6,848 bases of DNA from an archaeon (GTDB taxonomy: Archaea; Thermoproteota; Nitrososphaeria; Nitrososphaerales; Gagatemarchaeaceae), in assembly GCA_021822995.1 (NCBI GenBank), contig JAKAPN010000060.1, forward strand, positions 1 to 6,848. Reading direction: 5' to 3'. Each line of letters starts with the position of its first letter. Positions within the stretch are counted from its first letter, which is position 1. Both the position numbers and the translations under genes were made by a program. The notes under the pieces are model-generated. The model was not told where the DNA came from. It was given only the letters and a program-made list of their open reading frames with translations, and did not search any database. Shown in pieces: positions 1-6,513 of the stretch.

Positions 1-1
1 G

Positions 2-37
2 GATTTTGACCGGCTCAAGGTACTGACCGCCAGCTGA
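2..37 (+). CDS. 3' end of an unidentified upstream gene (partial)
   Basis: The only frame open from the left edge for more than a few codons reads DFDRLKVLTAS and ends at the TGA at 35-37, one base before the lipA start. Eight of the eleven sense codons end in G or C, as in the genes that follow. Eleven residues are too few to assign a family or function. The near-abutting arrangement would fit an upstream gene in the same transcript as lipA, but the frame could also be open by chance. Confidence 0.35.
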   Translation, partial: DFDRLKVLTAS

Positions 38-38
38 G

Positions 39-974
39 TTGTTAACTGATCCAAAGCCGCAGTGGCTTACGGTAAACCCGCCTCGGGGGGAGAGTTACGA
101 AGATCTGAAGTCCCTCCTCCACAAGCTGAATCTGCACACGGTCTGTGAGGAAGCCCACTGCCCAAACCTGCACGAATGCTGGGGCGGAGGGACCGCGACC
201 ATCATGCTGTTGGGAGACGTCTGCTCCAGGGCGTGCCGTTTTTGCATGGTCGCACCTGGACGTCCACAGGGGGTCATCGACGGCCTTGAGCCCGAGAACG
301 TGGCCTTCGCCCTTTCCCAGATGGGCTTGTCATACGTCGTGCTCACCTCCGTGGATCGAGACGATCTGGAAGACGGAGGCGCTTCTCACTTCGCAAAGAC
401 CATCAGACTCGTCAAAGAGAAGAACCCGGGGATGCTCGTCGAGGTTCTGATACCCGACTTCCAGGGCGACCTCGCTAGCCTCAGGCAGGTAGTAGAGGCG
501 GGGCCAGACGTGATAGCGCACAACGTCGAGACCACGATGTCGCTCACCCACAGGGTCAGAGACCCACGTGCACACTACTGGCAGTCACTCTCCGTGCTGC
601 GGAACGTGAAGAAGCTGAGTGCCCGCACGCACACGAAGTCGTCGATAATGGTGGGGCTTGGCGAATCCGAAGAGGAGGTCGTCCAGACAATGGCGCACCT
701 GCGACGGGCAGAAGTGGATTTCTTGACGGTGGGACAGTACCTCCGACCTTCGCAGCGCCATCTCAAGGTAGTCGAGTACGTCGACCCAGAACAGTTCGAG
801 CGCTACAGGGTCGCCGGCGAAAAAATGGGCTTCCTCTACGTCGCATCCGGACCCCTCGTCAGGAGCAGCTACAGAGCGGGCGAGTTCTTCGTCAGGGCAG
901 CCATAGAAAACGACGACGGCCGACACCAATCTTATATTGCCGCCAAGGCCGAAAGCCCCATTGACAGAAGCTGA
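39..974 (+). CDS. lipA: Lipoyl synthase LipA (radical SAM)
   Basis: LipA inserts two sulfur atoms at C6 and C8 of a protein-bound octanoyl chain, converting octanoyl-E2 to lipoyl-E2 in the cytoplasm. The 311-residue protein has all family signatures: the auxiliary-cluster motif C36-x4-C41-x5-C47 (CEEAHCPNLHEC), the radical-SAM motif C62-x3-C66-x2-C69 (CSRACRFC), the conserved TSVDRDDLEDGGASHF stretch at 103-118, HNVET at 161-165, the TVGQYLRPS strand at 230-238, and the C-terminal RSSY at 275-278 whose serine ligates the auxiliary cluster. Length is typical of the family. The start is TTG at 39, the only start-type codon after the in-frame stop at 24-26, and it leaves the expected N-terminal PQWL motif intact; no clear Shine-Dalgarno sequence precedes it. 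Its 3' end overlaps the start of the E1 gene and contains that gene's putative promoter. Its natural substrate is presumably the E2 encoded two genes downstream. Confidence 0.96.
   Translation: MLTDPKPQWLTVNPPRGESYEDLKSLLHKLNLHTVCEEAHCPNLHECWGGGTATIMLLGDVCSRACRFCMVAPGRPQGVIDGLEPENVAFALSQMGLSYVVLTSVDRDDLEDGGASHFAKTIRLVKEKNPGMLVEVLIPDFQGDLASLRQVVEAGPDVIAHNVETTMSLTHRVRDPRAHYWQSLSVLRNVKKLSARTHTKSSIMVGLGESEEEVVQTMAHLRRAEVDFLTVGQYLRPSQRHLKVVEYVDPEQFERYRVAGEKMGFLYVASGPLVRSSYRAGEFFVRAAIENDDGRHQSYIAAKAESPIDRS
932..937 (+). promoter_or_regulatory. Putative TATA box for the E1 gene, inside lipA
   Basis: TTATAT lies inside the lipA reading frame (codons for Ser-Tyr-Ile near its C-terminus). Its centre is about 26 bases before TTG 961, the spacing expected between an archaeal TATA box and the transcription start of a leaderless mRNA. 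The same spacing is seen before the last gene in the window. This is a reading of spacing and composition; no transcript data are available here. Confidence 0.5.
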
Positions 975-3111
975 CGTAGTGAACGCCCCGGGCACGGACG
1001 CGGTCCCCCGAGTGTTCAGCGAATCCGATTTCAAGTTCAGCAAGCCGGAAGACTTCTTCTTCCAGAGGCTAACCCAAGAGGGGAACCTGGTCGGGAACGA
1101 ACCCCGCCTCTCGCCCGGGACGCTGAAGCGGTTATACGAACAGCTCGTGTTCGGCAGGCTATTCGATGAGAAGGCTACCAACCTCTCCACCCTCAGAGAG
1201 ATAGGCACCTACGCGCCCGGCAAGGGTCAAGAAGCCGCCCAGGTCGGCCCTGTCAACGCGCTGGAAACTGGGGACTGGTACGTCCCAATGTACAGGGATT
1301 CTGCTGGGATGCTCGCCTTCGGGATGCCGGCCCTCAAACTACTCCAGTATTGGGGGGGTGACGAAAGAGGCATGCAGCTCCCGGACGACCTCAACATGCT
1401 GCCGCTGGCTGTTCCTGTTGCTACCCAACTCCCGCACGCGGCGGGACTCGCCATGGCGAAGCGGATCCTCGGCGAAAAGGCGGTCACCTTCGTCGTCACT
1501 GGTGACGGGGGGACTTCCAAAGCAGACTTCCACGAAGCGCTCAACATAGCGGGCGTGTACGACCTTCCGGTGGTCTTCGGGGTCGAGAACAATCAGTGGG
1601 CGCTCTCCGTCAAGCGGAAATCACAGACGGCGTCCAAGACCATCGCGCAGAAGGCGGTGGCGTACGGGTTCGAAGGGATTCTGGTCGACGGGAACGACGT
1701 GATCGCATCGTACGAGGCGACGAAGTACGCGGTCGAAAAGGCAAGGAAGGGGGGAGGGCCGACGCTGATCGAATACTCCACCTACAGGATGGGCCCACAC
1801 ACTACTGCAGAGCTCGTGTCCAACAAGCTGAAGGCGCCTGACGAAGTCTTGGAATGGGAGAAGCGAAGCCCGATTACAAGGTTCGAGAAGTACCTGCGCT
1901 CAAGGGGCATCCTCGACGACAGGACGAAAGAAGCAACCGCAGACGCTGCCCAGGCCAGGATGAGCGACGCCATCGCAGCGTATCGGGCGACCTCTCCTGC
2001 GGGTCCGGCTTCGATCTTCGACTACACTTTTTCTTCGATGACTCCTAACCTCGCCGCTGAAAGGGCCGAAGTCTTCGGCGTCCCTGAAGAGGCGCCGCAG
2101 CCCGTCGAAGAGACCGTAGTGGCCGGGGGCAGGCCGGGGGTCAACATCAGGAACGCGGTGAACATGGCGCTGAGAGAAGGGATGTTGCGGGACAAGAACG
2201 TGGTCCTGTTCGGCGAAGACGTCGGCAAGAACGGCGGGGTCTTCCAGGTTACCAGGGGGCTTCAGGACGAGTTCGGACCCGACAGGGTGTTCGACACTCC
2301 CCTAGCAGAGCTCAGCATTGCCGGAATCTTCGTAGGACTGTCCATAGGCGGGCTCGTGCCGGTCGCGGAATTCCAGTTCGACGGATTCATCATCCCCGCC
2401 TTCGACCAGATATTCAGCCATATCGCACGGATGAGGAACAGGACGCGCGGCAGGTTCACCCAGAGAGGAGTGATCAGGTTCCCCTACGGTGCGGGCATAA
2501 GGCCACCCGAGCTCCACTCCGAGTCCCCCGAAGCATACTTCGCCCACACGCCGGGCCTCAAGGTCGTGATACCTTCGACGCCCTACGACGCAAAGGGGCT
2601 CCTGGCCTCCGCGCTCGAGGATCCCGACCCAGTCGTATTCATGGAGCCCAAGAAGCTCTACGACTCCCCGAAGTCCGAGGTCCCTGAACAGGAGTATCGG
2701 ATCCCGATCGGCAAAGCCAAGGTGGTCAAGTCGGGCAAAGACATCACTCTGGTCTCGTATGGGGCCATGATGGTCCCCACCATGCAGGCGGCCGAAGCCT
2801 TGGAGAACGAGAACTCGGTGACTGCCGAGGTGATAGACCTCCGCACCGTGTCTCCCATCGACTTCGCCACGATCATCGCTTCGGTCCAGAAGACCGGGAG
2901 GCTGGTGGTGGTCCACGAGGCGCCGCGTAACGCTGGGATAGGCGCCGAAATCGCAGCGACCGTGGCAGAAAGGGCGCTCGACTCCCTGAGGGCCCCCGTG
3001 AAGAGGGTCACTGGGTTCGACATACCGGTCCCACTGGCGCGGCTTGAAGACAACTACATCCCGAACAAGGAGAGGGTCCTGAAGGCTGCCCTTGAGCTCG
3101 TGAACTATTAG
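961..3111 (+). CDS. 2-oxoacid dehydrogenase E1, fused alpha and beta subunits
   Basis: Thiamine-diphosphate-dependent E1 that decarboxylates a 2-oxoacid and reductively acylates the E2 lipoyl arm. Numbering is from TTG 961 (716 residues). The alpha half spans about 50-362: YAPGKGQEA, WGGDERGMQLP, the ThDP/Mg motif beginning GDG at 181-183 and ending NN at 210-211, the SQTASKTIAQKAVAYG loop, and MGPHTT with H280. A roughly 30-residue acidic, Pro-containing linker follows. The beta half spans about 393-716: GEDVGKNGGVF, DTPLAE with the cofactor-activating E450, PELHSESPEAYF with H519, and a complete transketolase C-terminal domain. Both halves are full length, so this is a true fusion. Start choice: TTG 937 is also in frame (724 residues) but sits within the TATA-like box; GTG 979 lies just after the lipA stop; TTG 961 has leaderless spacing. 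The DD...YR residues usual after GPHT are not present. Motifs do not decide between pyruvate and branched-chain 2-oxoacids. Confidence 0.93.
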   Translation: MTEADVVNAPGTDAVPRVFSESDFKFSKPEDFFFQRLTQEGNLVGNEPRLSPGTLKRLYEQLVFGRLFDEKATNLSTLREIGTYAPGKGQEAAQVGPVNALETGDWYVPMYRDSAGMLAFGMPALKLLQYWGGDERGMQLPDDLNMLPLAVPVATQLPHAAGLAMAKRILGEKAVTFVVTGDGGTSKADFHEALNIAGVYDLPVVFGVENNQWALSVKRKSQTASKTIAQKAVAYGFEGILVDGNDVIASYEATKYAVEKARKGGGPTLIEYSTYRMGPHTTAELVSNKLKAPDEVLEWEKRSPITRFEKYLRSRGILDDRTKEATADAAQARMSDAIAAYRATSPAGPASIFDYTFSSMTPNLAAERAEVFGVPEEAPQPVEETVVAGGRPGVNIRNAVNMALREGMLRDKNVVLFGEDVGKNGGVFQVTRGLQDEFGPDRVFDTPLAELSIAGIFVGLSIGGLVPVAEFQFDGFIIPAFDQIFSHIARMRNRTRGRFTQRGVIRFPYGAGIRPPELHSESPEAYFAHTPGLKVVIPSTPYDAKGLLASALEDPDPVVFMEPKKLYDSPKSEVPEQEYRIPIGKAKVVKSGKDITLVSYGAMMVPTMQAAEALENENSVTAEVIDLRTVSPIDFATIIASVQKTGRLVVVHEAPRNAGIGAEIAATVAERALDSLRAPVKRVTGFDIPVPLARLEDNYIPNKERVLKAALELVNY

Positions 3112-3139
3112 TTCCGAAACCCCGGGCCAATCTACAGAG

Positions 3140-3146
3140 TTTTTAA
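3140..3146 (+). promoter_or_regulatory. Putative TATA box for the E2 gene
   Basis: TTTTTAA stands out in a G/C-rich 60-base gap and is preceded by the purine-rich ACAGAG, a possible TFB-recognition element. Its centre is 29 bases before the E2 ATG, so transcription would begin at or within a few bases of the start codon. No Shine-Dalgarno sequence lies in the pyrimidine-rich stretch between them, which fits leaderless initiation. Confidence 0.6.
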
Positions 3147-3171
3147 CCCGCTCCTCCCTCACCCGAACTCA

Positions 3172-4383
3172 ATGGAGTTCAAGCTTCCAGACCTTGGGGA
3201 GGGCATCACCGAAGGAGAGGTCCTGAAGTGGATGACGAAGGAGGGAGACGTGGTCAAAGAGGACCAGCCAATCGTGGAGGTAATGACCGACAAGGTGAAC
3301 GTGCAGATCCCCTCTCCCAGGAGCGGCAAGGTCACCAAGATTCTGGTCAAGGAAGGGGACATCGCCAAGGTGGGACAGACGATAATAGTGATTGACGACG
3401 GGAGCGGCTCAGGACCGGCAGCTGTCCCCGCTCCTCCGGCCACGGCGACACCGGCCGCACCGGTTCAAACTGCGCCGCAGTCGCCGTCGACGTTGAACGT
3501 CCTAGCCACTCCTGCGACGAGGCGTCTGGCCAGGGAGCTTGGAGTAGACATCGCAGCTGTCCGGGGCTCCGGTCCACAAGGCAGAGTGACAGAAGACGAC
3601 GTGAAAAGGTCCACAGCGGGTCGGACGGGCTCCACCATTACCGTCCCGGCCTCCAACCCTGTCGCAACGGCAGCTGGGGGACGGGAGGAAGTCGTTCCAC
3701 TGAGGGGTCTCAGGAGAACCATATCAGAGCGGATGGCGAAGTCGCTCAGGACCACCGCGCAGGTCACTCACGTGGACGAGGCAGACATGACGGAGCTCGT
3801 CCTACTCAGAGAGGCATTCAAGGGGAGCGCGGAGAAGAGAGGGGTACGTCTGACGTATCTTCCTTTCATCATAAAGGCGCTCATCCCCGCCCTGAAGGAG
3901 TTCCCATACGTGAATTCGTCCCTCGACGAGGCTGCCGGGACCATCGTGCTCAAGAAATACTACAACATCGGCGTGGCCACTGATACCGAGCAGGGGCTGG
4001 TCGTCCCCGTGGTCAAGGACGCGGACAAGAAGGACATATTCGAGCTGGCGGGCGAGATAGAGAAGCTCTCATCGAAGGCGAGGTCGGGCCAGCTCGCGCT
4101 TGACGAAGTGCACGGTTCGACGTTCACCATAACAAACGTCGGCGCTATCGGAGGACTGTTCGCGACCCCTATCATCAACATACCGGAAGTCGCGATACTC
4201 GGGCTGCACAAGATAGCGAAGCGCCCTGTGGTGCGCGACGGGAAGATCGAAGTAAGAGACACCACATACCTTTCCGTTTCTTTCGACCACCGGGTCTTTG
4301 ACGGAGCATACGCGGCCAGGTTCACCTCGCGGGTCATCGAGACCATCCAGGACACCAAGAAGCTGCTGGCCGAAGTGCTGTAG
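3172..4383 (+). CDS. 2-oxoacid dehydrogenase E2, dihydrolipoyl acyltransferase
   Basis: Core of the complex: it carries the lipoyl arm and transfers the acyl group from lipoate to CoA. The 403 residues show the full E2 layout. A single lipoyl domain covers about 1-76, with the lipoylated lysine K41 in MTDKVNVQIPSP. An Ala/Pro-rich flexible linker covers about 77-107. A peripheral-subunit-binding domain lies at about 109-146 (ATPATRRLARELGVD, then GSGPQGRVTEDDV) and would hold E1 and E3. A second linker is followed by the catalytic domain from about 173, with STFTITNVGAIGG at 316-328 and the active-site motif DHRVFDG at 372-378 (H373, D377). The ATG start gives the usual E2 N-terminus directly. 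The DKVN form of the lipoyl motif resembles, from memory, bacterial branched-chain E2 proteins rather than the DKA form common in pyruvate dehydrogenase, a weak hint on substrate. It lies 60 bases after E1 and 59 before lpdA, with its own putative promoter. Confidence 0.95.
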   Translation: MEFKLPDLGEGITEGEVLKWMTKEGDVVKEDQPIVEVMTDKVNVQIPSPRSGKVTKILVKEGDIAKVGQTIIVIDDGSGSGPAAVPAPPATATPAAPVQTAPQSPSTLNVLATPATRRLARELGVDIAAVRGSGPQGRVTEDDVKRSTAGRTGSTITVPASNPVATAAGGREEVVPLRGLRRTISERMAKSLRTTAQVTHVDEADMTELVLLREAFKGSAEKRGVRLTYLPFIIKALIPALKEFPYVNSSLDEAAGTIVLKKYYNIGVATDTEQGLVVPVVKDADKKDIFELAGEIEKLSSKARSGQLALDEVHGSTFTITNVGAIGGLFATPIINIPEVAILGLHKIAKRPVVRDGKIEVRDTTYLSVSFDHRVFDGAYAARFTSRVIETIQDTKKLLAEVL

Positions 4384-4404
4384 CCCCAACGTCGCTCAGC
4401 AAGG

Positions 4405-4410
4405 TTTAAG
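4405..4410 (+). promoter_or_regulatory. Putative TATA box for lpdA-lipB
   Basis: TTTAAG, preceded by the purine-rich AGCAAGG, lies in the 59-base gap between E2 and lpdA. Its centre is about 35 bases before the TTG start, so a start site some 26 bases downstream would leave a leader of about 8-10 bases. It is weaker in sequence and spacing than the box before E2. Confidence 0.45.
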
Positions 4411-4442
4411 CCGATAAGAAGTCTCGTCGGTCCGAGAACCGG

Positions 4443-5840
4443 TTGATCGAAGCGGACGTCGTCATAGTGGGAGGAGGTCCTGGAGGTTACGTCTGCGGGA
4501 TCAGAGCCGCGCAGCTGGGCCTGAAGACCGTGGTTGTCGAAGCTGACAGGCTCGGCGGTGAATGCCTGAACTACGGCTGCATCCCTTCGAAGTCCCTGAT
4601 CACCGTATCGAAGCTGCTCGACAAGGTGAAGGAGGCGGAAAGGTACGGATTGAAGGTGTCCGGCGCCACGGTGGATTTCTTACAGATGCAGAAGTGGAAG
4701 TCCGAGGTCGTCTCCAAGCTGGTGAGCGGGGTCGAGTCCCTGTTGAGGGGTTACCACGCGACGGTGATCTTCGGGGAGGCGACGGCAACATCGAAGGGGT
4801 CGCTATCCGTCACCACAGCCACCGGGGTGGAGCAGATTTCTTGCAAGAACCTTGTCATCGCGACGGGGACCCGGACCTCGAGCCTGCCTGGGTTAGATTT
4901 CGACGGCGACCTGATAGTGAGCTCCAAGGAAGGCCTGGAGCTGAAGGCTCCGCCGAGGAGGATGCTCATCGTTGGTGGCGGGGCTATCGGCCTGGAGTTC
5001 GCCTCGATGTTCCAGAAGCTCGGGAGCCAGATAACCGTCGTCGAGATAATGGACCAGCTGCTTCCGGGGAGCGACCCAGACCTCGTGAGGGTGGTCCAAA
5101 GGAAGCTTGAAGGGAGGGGCGGGAAGGTCTATCTGAAGTCAAAGGTCACGCGCGTGAACAAGAAGGGGTCGGAGGCCGACGTGGAGATAGAGACCCCTGA
5201 GGGGAAGGTCATTGTTCCTGCGGACAAGATCCTCGTGAGCGTCGGGCGGAAACCGAGGATCGAGAAGATGAACCTCCAAGAGTTGGGGGTGCGGACCGAC
5301 CCGAGGGGATACGTCATTACCAACGAGAAGATGCAGACCAACGTGCCTGGGATCTATGCCATAGGTGACGTCAGGGGGCCGCCGCTGCTCGCTCACAAAG
5401 CCTCGAGGGAGGGAGTGGTCGCAGCCGAGTGCATCGCCGGGCTGCCTTCAGCCGCCGACTGGAAGGTCATCCCCGACGCGGTTTTCTGCGACCCAGAAGT
5501 CGCTTCCGCGGGAATGACCGAGGCGAAGGCCCTCGAAGCAGGATACCACGTGAAACGGAGCAGGTTTCCGTTCGCATCGCTGGGGAGGGCGCTCTCGGCG
5601 GGAGAACCCGAGGGGTTCGTCAAGGTGGTTTCCCGGGAAGAGGACGGGCTCGTCCTCGGCGTCCAGATAGTGGGGCCCGAGGCTTCTAATCTCATCAGCG
5701 AGGTCGCCCTCGCCATTGAAATGGGAGCGACGGTGGACGACATAGCTCTGACCGTCCACCCTCACCCGACGCTCCCGGAGGCGATAATGGAGGCCGCGGA
5801 GTCTGCCGCCGGCCACCCAATACATCAGTTGAAGGTATGA
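4443..5840 (+). CDS. lpdA: Dihydrolipoyl dehydrogenase (E3)
   Basis: FAD flavoprotein disulfide reductase that reoxidises the dihydrolipoyl arm of E2 and passes electrons to NAD+. The 465-residue protein has, in order, the N-terminal FAD-binding GGGPGG (10-15), the redox-active disulfide C41/C46 in GGECLNYGCIPSK, ATGTRTSSLPG (140-150), the NAD-binding GGGAIGLEFAS (178-188), the second FAD motif YAIGD (305-309), and the C-terminal dimerisation domain ending in HPHPTLPE with the catalytic pair H441 and E446. Length matches the family. TTG 4443 is the only plausible start: it begins a few residues before the first beta strand, and no ATG, GTG or TTG lies in frame just upstream. The disulfide motif has Glu and Tyr where many E3 proteins have Thr/Gly and Val, which should not impair catalysis. 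Position beside E1 and E2 marks it as E3 rather than a mercuric-reductase-like relative. Its stop overlaps the lipB start. Confidence 0.95.
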   Translation: MIEADVVIVGGGPGGYVCGIRAAQLGLKTVVVEADRLGGECLNYGCIPSKSLITVSKLLDKVKEAERYGLKVSGATVDFLQMQKWKSEVVSKLVSGVESLLRGYHATVIFGEATATSKGSLSVTTATGVEQISCKNLVIATGTRTSSLPGLDFDGDLIVSSKEGLELKAPPRRMLIVGGGAIGLEFASMFQKLGSQITVVEIMDQLLPGSDPDLVRVVQRKLEGRGGKVYLKSKVTRVNKKGSEADVEIETPEGKVIVPADKILVSVGRKPRIEKMNLQELGVRTDPRGYVITNEKMQTNVPGIYAIGDVRGPPLLAHKASREGVVAAECIAGLPSAADWKVIPDAVFCDPEVASAGMTEAKALEAGYHVKRSRFPFASLGRALSAGEPEGFVKVVSREEDGLVLGVQIVGPEASNLISEVALAIEMGATVDDIALTVHPHPTLPEAIMEAAESAAGHPIHQLKV

Positions 5841-6475
5841 CCGGGTACCTCCTAGACCTAGGGACGATGGAGTACGGCCACGCCCTGGAGGTGCAAAAAG
5901 AGATGGCGGCCAGGCGGGCGAAAGGAGAGATACCAGATTCGCTCCTACTTGTCGAACATCCCCACGTCATCACTCTGGGCCGCAAAACGACCCCCTCGAA
6001 CTTCAAGCCTCAGGACATCCCGGTCTTCCAGGTCGAGAGGGGCGGGGATGCGACATACCACGGTCCAGGACAGGTGGTAGGATACCCCATCGTGATGCTC
6101 GGAGACCACGACGTCCGGAGGCATGTCCGAGGGATGGAAGAGGTGATAATCCGCTCAGTAGGCGCCTACGGCATCCGCGGGGAAAGGCTCGAGGGACACC
6201 CCGGGATCTGGGTCGGAGGGAAAAAGCTCGCGTCGATCGGGGTTGCGGTCACGGACTGGGTCACATACCACGGGTTCGCCCTCAACGTGAACACCGACCT
6301 GAGCTACTTCGAGCTCATCCGCCCCTGCGGCCTCGACCCGTCCACAATGACTTCGATGGAACGAATCATCGGCCGGTCGGTCCCATTGGAGGAAGTGAAG
6401 GGTCGCGTCGCTCGGGAGTGGTCGGCGGTCACAGGGACCACGCTAGTGCACCAGCGCCTCGTCGAGCGACCTTAG
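5837..6475 (+). CDS. lipB: Lipoyl(octanoyl) transferase LipB
   Basis: LipB moves an octanoyl group from a carrier (octanoyl-ACP in bacteria) to the lysine of a lipoyl domain, the step before LipA. The 212-residue protein carries the family motifs: HPHVITLGR (41-49), RGGDATYHGPGQ (68-79), WVGGKKLASIG (125-135) with K130 as the conserved active-site lysine, HGFALNVNTDL (145-155), and IRPCG (161-165) with C164 as the acyl-accepting cysteine. Presence of this cysteine and of RGGxxTxHGPGQ favours LipB over a lipoate ligase. The ATG overlaps the lpdA stop as ATGA, so translation is probably coupled, and no Shine-Dalgarno sequence is correctly spaced. With lipA at the other end of the cluster it makes a full de novo lipoylation pair. 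The acyl donor in an archaeon without ACP is unknown; octanoyl-CoA or another thioester is a possible substitute (inference). Confidence 0.93.
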   Translation: MTGYLLDLGTMEYGHALEVQKEMAARRAKGEIPDSLLLVEHPHVITLGRKTTPSNFKPQDIPVFQVERGGDATYHGPGQVVGYPIVMLGDHDVRRHVRGMEEVIIRSVGAYGIRGERLEGHPGIWVGGKKLASIGVAVTDWVTYHGFALNVNTDLSYFELIRPCGLDPSTMTSMERIIGRSVPLEEVKGRVAREWSAVTGTTLVHQRLVERP

Positions 6476-6484
6476 GCGACAAGA

Positions 6485-6490
6485 TTTTAG
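6485..6490 (+). promoter_or_regulatory. Putative TATA box for the aldehyde dehydrogenase gene
   Basis: TTTTAG, preceded by the purine-rich GACAAGA, lies in the 38-base gap after lipB. Its centre is about 26 bases before the ATG at 6514, which places the predicted transcription start on or next to the start codon. No Shine-Dalgarno sequence is visible. This suggests the next gene has its own leaderless promoter. Confidence 0.55.
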
Positions 6491-6513
6491 CCCCCGTCAA
6501 GTCGGCGACTTCC

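Noticed and set aside
4..9. TTTTGA as a TATA box for lipA
   Set aside because: It is about 32 bases before the TTG start, but the match is poor, it lies in a possible upstream reading frame, and the bases before it are not available.
585..1208. Open frame of 207 codons on the - strand across the lipA/E1 junction
   Set aside because: It is antisense to two well-supported genes, has low-complexity composition and no family resemblance.
2119..2121. Internal GTG as a separate start for E1 beta
   Set aside because: The codon is in frame in the linker, but no TATA-like box or Shine-Dalgarno sequence precedes it, so a separately made beta subunit is not supported.
3112..3139. Possible transcription terminator after E1
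   Set aside because: The CCCGGG palindrome is only six bases long, and the T-run after it fits better as the TATA box of the E2 gene.
2302..3162. Long open frame of 286 codons on the - strand
   Set aside because: It lies wholly over the E1 beta half and has no recognisable motif. G/C-rich third positions of the real gene suppress stop codons in the opposite strand.
4562..5110. Open frame of 182 codons on the + strand inside lpdA
   Set aside because: It is in another frame of an intact, motif-complete E3 and its translation is Arg/Gly/Pro-rich, typical of an out-of-frame reading of G/C-rich coding DNA.
5448..5825. Open - strand frames opposite the end of lpdA
   Set aside because: They are antisense to the conserved E3 dimerisation domain, with no motif and no promoter-like sequence.
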